DNA of 64,000 nt from the NCBI GenBank assembly GCA_021153985.1, contig JAJKJM010000044.1, forward strand, positions 1 to 64,000. Reading direction: 5' to 3'. The DNA is from Polaromonas sp. (GTDB taxonomy: Bacteria > Pseudomonadota > Gammaproteobacteria > Burkholderiales > Burkholderiaceae_C). The stretch's first letter is position 1. Each line of letters opens with the position of its first letter. Both the position numbers and the translations under genes were made by a program. Shown here piece by piece: positions 8,404 through 18,430 of this stretch. Under the pieces are notes generated by a model. It was given only the letters and a program-made list of their open reading frames with translations, was not told the origin of the DNA and did not search any database.

Positions 8404-9669
8404 CTAGTGAGTACTGTTGTTCGCGGCCCGCAACTTATCCTTCTTACTGGGCCGCTTTCCCTTGATGCCACCTGTTCCCGCAGGATCAGCCGGGTTCGGT
8501 GGCAATAGCTCCACCGGTTCAAAGCCCGCCACCTGCTCACGCGCCACCTTGATCCCCTGACGCTTTTCAATCAGCTTGAAGTGCGCCTCAGTAGCAGCAC
8601 TCACAAAACTCACCGCAAGTCCCGATTCACCCGCGCGCCCAGTACGGCCAATGCGGTGGGTGTAGTCCATCGCTGAGCGGGGGAGGTCGTAGTTCACGAC
8701 GACCGGCATTTGTGCAATATCGATGCCGCGTGCGGCGACGTCGGTGGCCACCACCACTTGCACGGCTTTGATCTTGAAGTCTTGCAGCACCTGGGTGCGT
8801 TTTCCCTGGCTGAGTTCGCCGTGGAAGGGTTCGGCTTCGATGTCGACTTTGCGCAGTTTGTCGGCGACGATTTCTGCGGCGTGTTTGGTGGCGACGAAGA
8901 CCAATATGCGCTCCCATTTTTCGGTCTGCACCAGGTGGCGCAGCAGCTGGGTGCGGCGGGGGGCGTCGACTTCGATGGCGCGTTGGGTGATGTCGGGTGC
9001 GGTTTGCGCTACCTGTGCGACTTCTACGCGCAGCGGGTTGCGCAGCAGGCTTGATGCGAGTGCTTCAATGGCGGGCGGGAAGGTGGCTGAGAAGAAGAGT
9101 GTCTGGCGCTTGGTGGGCAGCAGGGCCAGGATGCGGTTGAGTTCTTCGCCAAAGCCGAGGTCTAGCAGGCGGTCGGCTTCGTCGAGTACCAGTGTGCCGG
9201 TGCTGGTCAGCGTCAAAGCGTTGTGATCGATCAGGTCGAGCAGGCGGCCGGGTGTGGCGACGACGATGTCGGCGCCGCCGCGCAGGTTCATCATTTGGGG
9301 GTTGATGGAGACGCCGCCGAACACGACTGCGACCTTGAGCCGTTGGGGGAGGTATTTGGCAAACCCCACGATGGCTTCACCGACTTGCGCGGCCAGCTCG
9401 CGCGTGGGTACCAGGATGAGCGCGCGTACCGGCCGGTGCTGGCGCCCGGCGGGCGCCGGTGCGTTGACGAGGTGCTGCAGCAGCGGCAGCGAAAACGCGG
9501 CCGTCTTGCCCGAACCCGTCTGCGCCGAGCCGAGCACGTCGCGTCCTTCAAGAATGGCGGGGATGGCGGCGGACTGGATGGCGGTGGGGGCGAGGTAGCC
9601 CTGTTCCTCCATGGCGCGCATCAGCGCGGGCAGCAGTACCGGCGAAAAACCCAGTGAAGAAAATGGCAT
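8404..9669 (-). CDS. rhlE: DEAD-box ATP-dependent RNA helicase (RhlE-type)
   Basis: [62 protein letters not shown]. Confidence 0.93.
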   Translation of the reverse strand: MPFSSLGFSPVLLPALMRAMEEQGYLAPTAIQSAAIPAILEGRDVLGSAQTGSGKTAAFSLPLLQHLVNAPAPAGRQHRPVRALILVPTRELAAQVGEAIVGFAKYLPQRLKVAVVFGGVSINPQMMNLRGGADIVVATPGRLLDLIDHNALTLTSTGTLVLDEADRLLDLGFGEELNRILALLPTKRQTLFFSATFPPAIEALASSLLRNPLRVEVAQVAQTAPDITQRAIEVDAPRRTQLLRHLVQTEKWERILVFVATKHAAEIVADKLRKVDIEAEPFHGELSQGKRTQVLQDFKIKAVQVVVATDVAARGIDIAQMPVVVNYDLPRSAMDYTHRIGRTGRAGESGLAVSFVSAATEAHFKLIEKRQGIKVAREQVAGFEPVELLPPNPADPAGTGGIKGKRPSKKDKLRAANNSTH

Positions 9670-9860
9670 GTGGAGGTCTCGGAAAAAAGAAGCTGCTGCG
9701 GGTGCCGGAGCTGGGGAGCATGGCGTCGACAGATGCCGGTGGGTCCAGGGGTGGCCCGGCAGTGGTTTAGCGGTTGGTACCTCGGGGTGGTTCGAAGCGG
9801 GGACGCACATCGCCCCTGTCAGGCCCCTGATTTTAAGCCAGCGGCGGCGGGCAGCCCGAT

Positions 9861-9927
9861 TTCGCTATAAAAATAATAGCTGCCAGCCAAGGTGCTCATT
9901 GGGCTACAGGCACATTTGGTCTTCAAT
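9861..9927 (+). repeat. Dispersed ~65-bp intergenic repeat, copy 2
   Basis: ttcgctataaaaataatagctgccagccaaggtgctcattgggctacaggcacatttg. Confidence 0.65.
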
Positions 9928-10143
9928 TCCCCGCGACGCGGCTGCGAACGGGGCGCCGCGCCGCCAGCGTTTGTGCGCCCAGCGCTGCCTAAACTTTTTC
10001 CTACTTGGGGGCGTGTGCACTGCTTACCCTTGCGCGGGCGCGCGGCCGCTACGGTGAAGTTTCCCGCTGACCAGCTTCCCGGCAAGGCCTTGCTGCGTGC
10101 TGGTTTCCCACCATCACCCAACCTTCACCACAAAGGAACTCCT

Positions 10144-11328
10144 ATGCTTGCCATGAACTATCGGGGACCTTACCGGGTCCGTGCACAGCAGAAACCTGAA
10201 CCGGAAATAGAGCACCCGTATGACGCCATCGTGCGTGTCACCCGCTCGTGCATCTGCGGCTCTGACCTGCATCTCTACCATGGCCTGGTGCCTGACACGC
10301 GCGTAGGCATGACATTTGGACACGAGTTCACCGGCGTGGTGGAAGAGGTGGGCTCTGGTGTCAAAAACCTCAGGCCCGGCGACCATGTGCTGGTGCCTTT
10401 CAACATCTTTTGCGGCTCGTGCTTTTTCTGCCAGCGAGAGCTCTACAGCAACTGCCACAACACCAACCCCGAGGCGACGGCCGTCGGCGGCATCTTCGGC
10501 TACGGGCACATCACCGGTGGCTATGACGGCGGGCAGGCCGAGTATGTGCGCGTGCCGTTTGCCGACATCGGCCCTACGGTGATTCCGCCTGACCTGGATG
10601 TGGACGACGCGGTGCTGCTGACCGATGCGTACCCCACCGGCTACCAGGCCGCCGAGATGGGCGAGATCGAGCAGGGCGACACGGTGGTGGTGTTCGGCGC
10701 GGGGCCGGTGGGCCTGTTTGCGGCCAAGTCGGCCTGGCTCCTGGGTGCCGGGCGGGTCATCGTGGTCGACCACATCGATTACCGGCTGGAGTTCGCGCAC
10801 AAGTTTGCCCAATGTGAGACGGTCAACTTCAAGGATGTCGACGACATGGCCATCCATATCAAGAAGATGACGGACTGGCTGGGCGCCGACGTGTGCATTG
10901 ACGCCGTGGGGGCCGAAGCTGCGGGCAGTTTCGCGCACCGGCTGACGGGCGTGAAGCTCAAGCTGCAGGGCGGCTCGGCCATCGTGCTGCACTGGTGCAT
11001 CAACTCGGTGCGCAAGGGCGGCGTGGTGTCCATCGTCGGGGTTTACGGCCCGACCTTTAACGCCATTCCGATCGGCAACGCCGTGAACAAGGGCCTGACG
11101 CTGCGCATGAACCAGGCCAGCGTCAAGCGCCACCTGCCGCGGCTGATCGAGCACATCCAGGCAGGGCGCATCAAGCCCAGTGAGGTGATTACCCACCGGG
11201 TGCCGCTTGAGGAAGTCTCAGACGCGTACCACCTTTTTTCGAGCAAGCTCGACAACTGCATCAAGACCGTGCTGGTGCCGCCGCGCGCCGCCATCGATAC
11301 CCCTACCCGCATCGCTGTACCCGCTTGA
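10144..11328 (+). CDS. zinc-dependent alcohol dehydrogenase (glutathione-dependent formaldehyde dehydrogenase-like)
   Basis: CICGSDLHLYHGLVPDTRVGMTFGHEFTGVVEEVGSGV, GAGPVGLFAAKSAWLLGAGRVIVVD. Confidence 0.93.
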   Translation: MLAMNYRGPYRVRAQQKPEPEIEHPYDAIVRVTRSCICGSDLHLYHGLVPDTRVGMTFGHEFTGVVEEVGSGVKNLRPGDHVLVPFNIFCGSCFFCQRELYSNCHNTNPEATAVGGIFGYGHITGGYDGGQAEYVRVPFADIGPTVIPPDLDVDDAVLLTDAYPTGYQAAEMGEIEQGDTVVVFGAGPVGLFAAKSAWLLGAGRVIVVDHIDYRLEFAHKFAQCETVNFKDVDDMAIHIKKMTDWLGADVCIDAVGAEAAGSFAHRLTGVKLKLQGGSAIVLHWCINSVRKGGVVSIVGVYGPTFNAIPIGNAVNKGLTLRMNQASVKRHLPRLIEHIQAGRIKPSEVITHRVPLEEVSDAYHLFSSKLDNCIKTVLVPPRAAIDTPTRIAVPA

Positions 11329-11340
11329 AAGGAGCAGACC

Positions 11341-11937
11341 ATGGATACCTTCGCTTCCAACGACTCTTCCGGTTCGTCCGGCTCTCCCGGTAACAGCAGC
11401 GGCGGCCCCGGCTTCCAGGTGCCGCCGCAGTACGCCCACATCCAGGGCTGGGGCGCCGACCTGGACCACGCCAACCGGCCGGCCTATCCACGTGAACGAA
11501 TCCCGCCCCGGCTGGAGGGCGTGCACTGGCATGAGCCTGAGCAGCAGCCGCAGACCGTCGAGATTCTTCATTCCAACGAGCGGCCGGGCATCACGCCGGT
11601 TTTCGGTACCAGCGTGCCGCCTTCGGGCCTGAGTGGTTCCATACGCCGCTATGCCTTTAAGTTCAGTGAGAACGACTTGCGCCACTGGATGCTGCTGCTG
11701 TTCGCTGATCGTGTGAACATGTTTGAAGGCATCGGGCAAGACCTGGCGCGCGGCCATATTCCCAATGTGTTCGCCGAGATGGGCGGCAAGGCCGAGTTCA
11801 AGTACAACCGCAAGGCCGCGGTGCAAAAGGCAGTGGTCGCCGGTGCTGTGGCGGGCCTGGCGGTGTGGCTGCTGATGCGGTCACGTGGGCAGCGCCAGCA
11901 CCAGCATCAACCTCATCGCCGCCTGCGGCACCGCTGA
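11341..11937 (+). CDS. conserved hypothetical protein with C-terminal TM and His-rich tail
   Basis: 198 aa ORF 12 bp downstream of the dehydrogenase; AVVAGAVAGLAVWLLMRSRGQRQHQHQPHRRLRHR. Confidence 0.75.
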   Translation: MDTFASNDSSGSSGSPGNSSGGPGFQVPPQYAHIQGWGADLDHANRPAYPRERIPPRLEGVHWHEPEQQPQTVEILHSNERPGITPVFGTSVPPSGLSGSIRRYAFKFSENDLRHWMLLLFADRVNMFEGIGQDLARGHIPNVFAEMGGKAEFKYNRKAAVQKAVVAGAVAGLAVWLLMRSRGQRQHQHQPHRRLRHR

Positions 11938-11950
11938 GGCGCGCTCTCGC

Positions 11951-13426
11951 TTAACGCGGCGTGCGCGCCCCGGCAGGCGCGAGGAACACCAGCGCACACG
12001 CCGACGCCCCCAGCGCGCACAGCACGCAGCCCAGCACCACCCAGCGAAACGCGTTGACCAGCACGTCGGGTGCCGCCGACTGCACCGGCCCCTGCAGGCT
12101 GATGGCAAACACCACGCCCAGCACCGCCACGGCCAGCAGGCCGGCGACGCGCGCCACGGCGTTGTTGATGCCCGATGCAATGCCGGCGTGGGCCGTCGGC
12201 ACCGCGTTCATGACGGTGGTGGTGAGCGGCGCGACGGCAATCGTCATGCCCAGGCCCAGCACCACCATGGCGGGGAAGAAACCTGTCCAATACGACCACC
12301 CCACGCCGGGCAACGCCAGCAATGCGAAGCCGGCGGCTGCCACGGCCGGCCCGGCCATCAGCATGCGCCGCGCTCCAAATCGCTCGGTAAGCTTGGCGGT
12401 GCTGGACGACAAGAAGCCGAGCAGCAGCGAAAACGGCAGCAGCGTGGCGCCCGCGGCGGTGGCGGAGTATTTAAAAGCGCCTATCAATACAAAAGGCAGA
12501 AAAAACAGCGCGCCGCTGAGCGCAAAGTACAGCAGCAGCGTGAGCAGGTTGGTGCCCACAAAGTCGCGCGACTTGAAGAGGCCCAGCGGCATCATGGGCG
12601 CACGCGTGCGGGCTTGCACAAACACAAACGCCACCAGCAGCGCCGCCCCCAGCGCGATAAAGCCCAGCACGCTGCCGGCTTGCCAGCCGCGCTCGGGCGC
12701 CAGCGTGAGGCCGTAGGTGAGGGCGCCCAGCCCGCTGGCCACCAGCAGCACGCCCGGCCAGTCGAGTTGCTTCGGCGCGTCCGGGTCGCGGCTGTCGGGC
12801 ACGGCATAGAGCGCCAGCCACACGGTGGCCACCGCCATGGGCACATTCAAAAAGAAGATAGACCGCCACGACACCGCATCGACCAGCCAGCCGCCCAGCA
12901 CCGGCCCGGCCGCGCCGGTGATGGCCGCCCACGCGGCCCAGGTGCCAATCGCTTTGCCGCGCGCCTCGCCCTCAAACACATTACCGATGATGGCCAGGCT
13001 GGCGGGCACCAGCAGCGCCGCGCCCATGCCCTGCACGGCGCGCGCGGCGATCAGCGCCAGCGGGCCGGGCGCAAAGCCGCAGGCCACCGAAGCTGCCGTG
13101 AAGATGGCAATGCCGAGGATAAATATCTTGCGGCGGCCGAAGCGGTCACCCAGCGAGCCGCCCACCAGCACCAGCGAGCCCAGCGCGAGCAGGTAGGCGT
13201 TGATGACCCACTGCATGGCCGCCAGCCCGTCGGCCGAGCCGCCCGTCAGGTCGCGCTGGATGGCAGGCAGGGCGATGTTGACAACCGAGCCGTCGATAAA
13301 CGCCATGGATGAGCCCAGCACCGTGGCGGCCAGCGCGAAGCCGGGGTGCGGTGCGCTGCTGCCGTTTTTCTTCGCTTGGGCGCGGATGATGCCTTCGTCG
13401 CAGGGGGCGTGCGGGTTGCCGGGCAT
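11951..13426 (-). CDS. MFS transporter, DHA2 (EmrB/QacA-like) drug exporter
   Basis: [65 protein letters not shown]; 14 TM pattern. Confidence 0.93.
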   Translation of the reverse strand: MPGNPHAPCDEGIIRAQAKKNGSSAPHPGFALAATVLGSSMAFIDGSVVNIALPAIQRDLTGGSADGLAAMQWVINAYLLALGSLVLVGGSLGDRFGRRKIFILGIAIFTAASVACGFAPGPLALIAARAVQGMGAALLVPASLAIIGNVFEGEARGKAIGTWAAWAAITGAAGPVLGGWLVDAVSWRSIFFLNVPMAVATVWLALYAVPDSRDPDAPKQLDWPGVLLVASGLGALTYGLTLAPERGWQAGSVLGFIALGAALLVAFVFVQARTRAPMMPLGLFKSRDFVGTNLLTLLLYFALSGALFFLPFVLIGAFKYSATAAGATLLPFSLLLGFLSSSTAKLTERFGARRMLMAGPAVAAAGFALLALPGVGWSYWTGFFPAMVVLGLGMTIAVAPLTTTVMNAVPTAHAGIASGINNAVARVAGLLAVAVLGVVFAISLQGPVQSAAPDVLVNAFRWVVLGCVLCALGASACALVFLAPAGARTPR

Positions 13427-13495
13427 GAGGGCTCCTGGGGTTGAATGGGTTGAGGGGTGGACGGTGGAGATGGACGGTGGATGGTTGTCGAGTAT

Positions 13496-13524
13496 TTGAC
13501 AATTAGTCTAATTATGGATAATAT
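13496..13524 (+). promoter_or_regulatory. Strong sigma70-type promoter with palindrome in spacer
   Basis: TTGACA (13496-13501), 17 bp, TAATAT (13519-13524); AATTAG-t-CTAATT palindrome 13501-13513. Confidence 0.7.
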
Positions 13525-13530
13525 TTCCAG

Positions 13531-14565
13531 ATGACGACACCTACCGCGCAGCCACCCATGCCTCATCCTGCCAGTTTCCCGCCATCCAGGGCAAGCAGGC
13601 CGGCTGATGCCCAACTCCTGCTGCTGGACAAACGCCAGGTCGAATCCATGCTCTTGCCGGCTGACGTGCTGGAGGCCGTGCGCGAAGCCTTTGTGCTGCA
13701 CAGCCAGGGCGAAGGCCGCGTGTTCTCCCTCGTACGTGAAAAGCTGGCCACCGGCGGCGTGTTCGGCATCAAGTCGGGCGACGTGGGTGCGCAGTCGCTA
13801 CTGGGTTTCAAGGCGGCGGGTTTCTGGCCTGGCAATCCCGCCCGGGGCGCTGACGCCCACCAGGCCACCATCATGTTGATAGACCCCGCCACCGGCCGGC
13901 CAAGCTGCCTGATTGATGGCAACGCCGTCACCACCGAGCGCACCGGCGCGGCCGGCGGCCTGGGCCTGCAGCTGGCGCGGCCCGAAAGCCGCACGGTGTG
14001 CGTGTTCGGCAGCGGCGTGCAGGCGCAGGTGCAGTTGCGCTTTGCCCTTCGCCAGCTGCCCGGGCTGCGCCAGGTGTTTTACGCCACGGCCGACGGCCGG
14101 CCCAAGCCCGCGTTTGAGGCGATGTTTGCCGGCCGGTGCGCCGTTTCGCATGCGGCAGACGTGAATGCCGCCGTGGCCCAGAGCGATGTGGTGATCACGG
14201 CGACCACCGGCAAGGGCCCGCTGTTCGAGCTGGCCGCTGTACGGCCCGGCACCCACATCAATGCGGTGGGCAGCGACACCCAAGGCAAACGCGAGTTGCC
14301 CGAAGGCTTGCTTGCCAAAGCACGCGTGTTTGTCGACGATGCCGCCCAGTCGCGCGGCATCGGCGAATTGCAATGGGCGCCCGAAACCGCCTGCACTGAA
14401 ATCGGCGATGTGCTGTCGGGCAAGGCGGCCTTTGCGCGCAACGCCGGCGACATCACCTTGTTTGACATGACCGGCATCGCCTTGCAAGACCTCACCGTCG
14501 CGCGCATGCTGGAGCAGCGCGCGCGCCTTGCCGGCAAAGGGCAAAGTATTGCCTGGCCTTGGTAA
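13531..14565 (+). CDS. ornithine cyclodeaminase/mu-crystallin family protein
   Basis: VFGSGVQAQVQLRFALRQLPGLRQV, TATTGKGPLFELAAVRPGTHINAVGSDTQGKRELP. Confidence 0.92.
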   Translation: MTTPTAQPPMPHPASFPPSRASRPADAQLLLLDKRQVESMLLPADVLEAVREAFVLHSQGEGRVFSLVREKLATGGVFGIKSGDVGAQSLLGFKAAGFWPGNPARGADAHQATIMLIDPATGRPSCLIDGNAVTTERTGAAGGLGLQLARPESRTVCVFGSGVQAQVQLRFALRQLPGLRQVFYATADGRPKPAFEAMFAGRCAVSHAADVNAAVAQSDVVITATTGKGPLFELAAVRPGTHINAVGSDTQGKRELPEGLLAKARVFVDDAAQSRGIGELQWAPETACTEIGDVLSGKAAFARNAGDITLFDMTGIALQDLTVARMLEQRARLAGKGQSIAWPW

Positions 14566-14612
14566 ATAGATTTGAAGCGATTGAAGCCTTTTTTGAAATT
14601 CTGGAGATTCCC

Positions 14613-15764
14613 TTGACCGCCACGACACAGTCCCACCCCCTGGCCGCGCTGGACACGCCCGCCGCCGTGATTGACCTGCCGCGCATGGAGCGCAACATCG
14701 CGCGCATGCAGCAGCGCATGAACGCGTTGGGCGTGCGCTTTCGCCCGCACGTCAAAACCAGCAAGTGCACGCCGGTGGCCCGGGCCCAGCGGGCGGCAGG
14801 CGCGCAGGGCATCACGGTGTCGACGCTGAAAGAAGCCGCGCAGTTTTACGCCGATGGGTTTGGCGACATCCTTTACGCCGTCGGCATGGTGGCTACCAAG
14901 CTGCCGCAGGCGCTGGCCCTGCGCCGCCAGGGCTGTGATTTGAAAATCATCACCGACAGTGTGGCCTCGGCTGAGGCCATCGCCGCCTTTGGCCGCGAGC
15001 ACGGCGAAACGTTTGAGGTCTGGATCGAGATCGACAGCGACGGCCACCGCTCGGGCATCAAGCCCGGTGAGGCCGCCTTGCTGGAGGTGGCGCGCACCCT
15101 GCACCAGGGTGGCATGCTGCTGGGCGGTGTGATGACGCACGCGGGCTCCAGCTACGACCTCAACTCGCCCGAAGCGCTGACGGCCATGGCCGAACAGGAG
15201 CGCGCCGCGTGTGTGCACGCTGCCGAGCGCGTGCGCGCGGCGGGCTTCCCCTGCGCGGTGGTCAGCGTGGGCTCCACGCCGACGGCGCTGTCGGCGGTGC
15301 AACTCGACGGCGTGACGGAAGTGCGCGCCGGTGTCTATGTGTTCTTTGACCTGGTGATGCACAACATCGGCGTGTGCGCCACGGACGACATCGCGCTCAG
15401 CGTGCTCACCACGGTGATCGGCCACCAGGCCGAAAAAGGCTGGGCGATTGTGGACGCCGGCTGGATGGCCATGAGCCGCGACCGCGGCACGCAAAAGCAG
15501 CAGCATGACTTCGGCTACGGCCAGGTGTGCAGCACCGACGGCGAAGTGTTGCCCGGCTATGTGATCAGCGGCGCCAACCAGGAGCACGGCATCCTCTCGC
15601 GCGAAGGGGAGGCGGACACCGACATCGCCAGGCGCTTTCCCATCGGCACACAGCTGCGCATCTTGCCCAACCACGCCTGCGCCACCGGCGCGCAGTACCC
15701 CGAGTACCACGCGCTGGCTGAAGACGGCGAGCTGAGCACCTGGAGCCGGCTGCACGGCTGGTAA
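14613..15764 (+). CDS. D-threonine aldolase / DSD1-family PLP enzyme
   Basis: LDTPAAVIDLPRMERNIARMQ...RPHVKTSKC; GVMTHAGSSYDL; MHNIGVCATDDIALSVLTTVIG; track ORF from 14559. Confidence 0.9.
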   Translation: MTATTQSHPLAALDTPAAVIDLPRMERNIARMQQRMNALGVRFRPHVKTSKCTPVARAQRAAGAQGITVSTLKEAAQFYADGFGDILYAVGMVATKLPQALALRRQGCDLKIITDSVASAEAIAAFGREHGETFEVWIEIDSDGHRSGIKPGEAALLEVARTLHQGGMLLGGVMTHAGSSYDLNSPEALTAMAEQERAACVHAAERVRAAGFPCAVVSVGSTPTALSAVQLDGVTEVRAGVYVFFDLVMHNIGVCATDDIALSVLTTVIGHQAEKGWAIVDAGWMAMSRDRGTQKQQHDFGYGQVCSTDGEVLPGYVISGANQEHGILSREGEADTDIARRFPIGTQLRILPNHACATGAQYPEYHALAEDGELSTWSRLHGW

Positions 15765-15854
15765 TATCGCCGGCGTCAGCCGCGAAACGGGTTGCTGGAT
15801 GCAGTGCGCAAGTCCGGTTAGCGGCTTACTAAACAGCCAGGGCGCCGGAGTTTT

Positions 15855-16466
15855 ACTTCCTCTCCCTCTGGGAGAGGCAGGGGTGAGGGTCGGCGGTGGT
15901 TGGTATGTCGCTGGTGTTCCACCGCCGCGAGCCCTCACCCCAACCCTCTCCCAGAGGGAGAGGGAGCAAGAAGGGGAGAGGGAGCAAGAAGGAGAGAGGG
16001 ACGAAGAGGGAGGGCTCTGGCGGGTTCTACTCCCTCTCCCCTGGGAGAGGGCGGGGGTGAGGGCCAGCGATGGTTGATGTGTAGCTGATGTTCCACCGCC
16101 GCGAGCCCTCACCCCAACCCTCTCCCAGAGGGAGAGGGAGCAAGAAGGGGAGAGGGTGCGAAGAGGGCAGAGCTCTGGCGGGGTTCTACTCCCTCTCCCT
16201 CTGGGAGAGGGCGGGGGTGAGGGCCTGCGGTGGTTGATGTATCGCTGCATGGTCCACCGCCGGAAGCCCTCACCCCAACCCTCTCCCAGGGGGAGAGGGA
16301 GCAAGAAGGGGAGAGGGTGCGAAGAAGGCAGAGCTCTGGCGGGGTTCTACTCCCTCTCCCTCTGGGAGAGGGCAGGGGTGAGGGCCGGCGATGGTTGATC
16401 TGTCGCTGCATGTTCCACCGCCGCGAGCCCTCACCCCAACCCTCTCCCAGAGGGAGAGGGAGCAAG
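15855..16466. repeat. Tandem array of four ~160-bp palindromic REP-like units
   Basis: Repeated ctccctctccctctgggagagggcgggggtgagggc ... gccctcaccccaaccctctcccagagggagagggagcaagaagg; unit starts about 15858, 16031, 16190, 16351. Confidence 0.9.
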
Positions 16467-16485
16467 ACTGGGTCCGCAGCCGGGT

Positions 16486-16550
16486 TGGTGCTATAAAAAA
16501 TATAGCTGCAAGCCAAGGTGGCTATTGAGCTGTGGCTATTATTTTCTTAA
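16486..16550 (+). repeat. Dispersed ~65-bp intergenic repeat, copy 3
   Basis: ggtgctataaaaaatatagctgcaagccaaggtggctattgagctgtggctattattttc. Confidence 0.65.
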
Positions 16551-16691
16551 GAATTTCTGATGCTCTCTCAGGAGTGGGCCCGGCCGGGCTGCGCGCGCGG
16601 GTGTGTGAAAGTTTGTAGCCTGCGGAGCATCGGCAGCTGATTCATCGTCTAATGGCAAGTCATTGCAAGTCAACTGACCGGAGCTTTTTCG

Positions 16692-18419
16692 ATGGCCGAC
16701 GATTCGACCCGCCCTCAGACCCCTTCACCGCAAACACCCCCGGCGCTGGACACCAGCCGCCGGCACCAGATGTTCCCGGTACTCACCGCCGCAGAGATCG
16801 CGCGCATCCACCGTTTTGGCACGGTACTGCAGTTCAAAAAAGGCGACAGGCTGTTTGCCGCCGGAGAGCCCGGCCCCGGGATGTTTGTGCTGCTCAAGGG
16901 CTCGGTCACCATCACCCAGCGCGACGGCCTGGGCCATGTGGTGCCCATCGTCACCCAGGGGCCGGGCGAATTTTTGGCTGAAGTCGGCCAGCTCTCAGGC
17001 GCGCCCGCGCTGGTAGACGGCCATGCCGAAGAAGACGTTGACACCCTGCTGGTGCCGCCTGGCCAGTTGCGCGCATTGATCATTGCTGAAGCCGACCTGG
17101 GCGAGCGCCTGGTGCGGGCGCTGATTTTGCGGCGCGTGGCGCTGATCGAAGCCGGCGCCAGCGGGCCGGTGCTGATTGGCCAGCCGCAGTCGGCCGGCGT
17201 GATCCGCCTGCAAAGCTTTCTTAACCGCAACGGCGAGCCCAACCACGTCATTGACATCACCCAGGACGCCGACGCCGCGGCGCTGGCCGAGCAAGCCGGC
17301 GCAGCGGCCACCGACGTGCTGGCCGTCTGCCCCGACGGATCGGTGCTGCTGAACCCCAGCGAAGACCAGCTGGCGCGCTGCATGGGCATGGTTGATACGG
17401 CAGAACATGACGAGCTGTTTGACGTGATCGTGGTCGGCGCCGGGCCTGCGGGCCTGGCTACCGCGGTGTATGCCGCCTCGGAAGGCCTGCAGGTGCTGGT
17501 GCTCGACTGCAGGGCCTACGGCGGGCAGGCCGGCGCCAGCGCACGCATTGAAAACTACCTGGGCTTTCCCACCGGCATCTCCGGCCAGGCGCTGGCCGGC
17601 CGCGCCTACGTGCAGGCGCAAAAGTTCGGCGTCGAGATGCTGATCCCCGCGCAGGCCAAGTCGCTGGACTGCGCGCACAAGGCCATCAAGGGCGAGTTGC
17701 ACCTCAAGCTCACCGACGGCCGCAGCCTGCGCGCCAAAACCGTGGTGGTGGCCAGCGGTGCGCGTTACCGCCGGCCCGATGTCCCGGATCTGGAAAAGTT
17801 TGAAGGCCGCGGCGTCTGGTACTGGGCCTCGGCGCTCGAAGCCAAGATGTGCAGCCAGACTGAAGTGGTGCTGGTAGGCGGCGGCAATTCGGCCGGGCAG
17901 GCGGCGGTGTTTTTGTCGCAGCACGCCGCCAAAGTCAACATGCTGGTGCGCGGCCCCAGCCTGGCAGCCAGCATGTCGCGCTACCTCATTGATCGCATCG
18001 AAGCCGCCCCTAATATTGAGTTGCGCCCGCACACCGAAGTCGTGCAACTGCACGGCGATGACGATACGGGCCTCTCCGCCGTCACCTGGCGGCACCGCAA
18101 AAACGGCAACGAGCAAGAGGCCGCCGTGCGCAATGTGTTCCTCTTCGTTGGCGCCGACCCGGAAACCAGCTGGCTCACCACCTGCGGCGTGGCGATTGAC
18201 GCGCACGGCTTTGTCATGACGGGCGAGTCCGTCACCTGCAAACACTCGGATTACAAACCCGCCCCGCTGGAAACCAACATCCCGGGCCTGTTCGCCATCG
18301 GCGACGTGCGCAGCGGCTCCGTCAAACGCGTTGGCGGCGCGATAGGTGAGGGCGCTGCCGCGGTGGCAATGATTCACCAGCACCTGGCGGCGATGGACCG
18401 TGCGGCGGCTACGGCTTGA
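16692..18419 (+). CDS. cNMP-binding-domain / pyridine-nucleotide-disulfide-oxidoreductase fusion (TrxR-like fold)
   Basis: N-terminal IHRFGTVLQFKKGDRLFAAGEPGPGMFVLLKGSVTI; VVGAGPAGLATAVYAASEGLQVLVLD; VGGGNSAGQAAVFLSQHAAKVNMLVRG. Confidence 0.93.
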   Translation: MADDSTRPQTPSPQTPPALDTSRRHQMFPVLTAAEIARIHRFGTVLQFKKGDRLFAAGEPGPGMFVLLKGSVTITQRDGLGHVVPIVTQGPGEFLAEVGQLSGAPALVDGHAEEDVDTLLVPPGQLRALIIAEADLGERLVRALILRRVALIEAGASGPVLIGQPQSAGVIRLQSFLNRNGEPNHVIDITQDADAAALAEQAGAAATDVLAVCPDGSVLLNPSEDQLARCMGMVDTAEHDELFDVIVVGAGPAGLATAVYAASEGLQVLVLDCRAYGGQAGASARIENYLGFPTGISGQALAGRAYVQAQKFGVEMLIPAQAKSLDCAHKAIKGELHLKLTDGRSLRAKTVVVASGARYRRPDVPDLEKFEGRGVWYWASALEAKMCSQTEVVLVGGGNSAGQAAVFLSQHAAKVNMLVRGPSLAASMSRYLIDRIEAAPNIELRPHTEVVQLHGDDDTGLSAVTWRHRKNGNEQEAAVRNVFLFVGADPETSWLTTCGVAIDAHGFVMTGESVTCKHSDYKPAPLETNIPGLFAIGDVRSGSVKRVGGAIGEGAAAVAMIHQHLAAMDRAAATA

Positions 18420-18430
18420 AAGGAATCTCT

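Noticed and set aside
10114-11196. 360-aa minus-strand ORF over the alcohol dehydrogenase
   Set aside because: Antisense to a gene with strong family motifs; typical high-GC shadow ORF.
11885-13312. 475-aa plus-strand ORF
   Set aside because: Antisense to a clear MFS transporter; Arg/His/Gln-rich low-complexity translation.
14079-16304. 741-aa minus-strand ORF
   Set aside because: Antisense to the OCD and D-threonine aldolase genes and runs through the REP array (PLPLGEGWGEG, PSPPPSPRGRGSRT repeats); coding bias artefact of high GC.
15855-16466. Possible CRISPR array
   Set aside because: Units are ~160 bp internal palindromes with near-identical contents, no short direct repeats with unique spacers and no cas genes.
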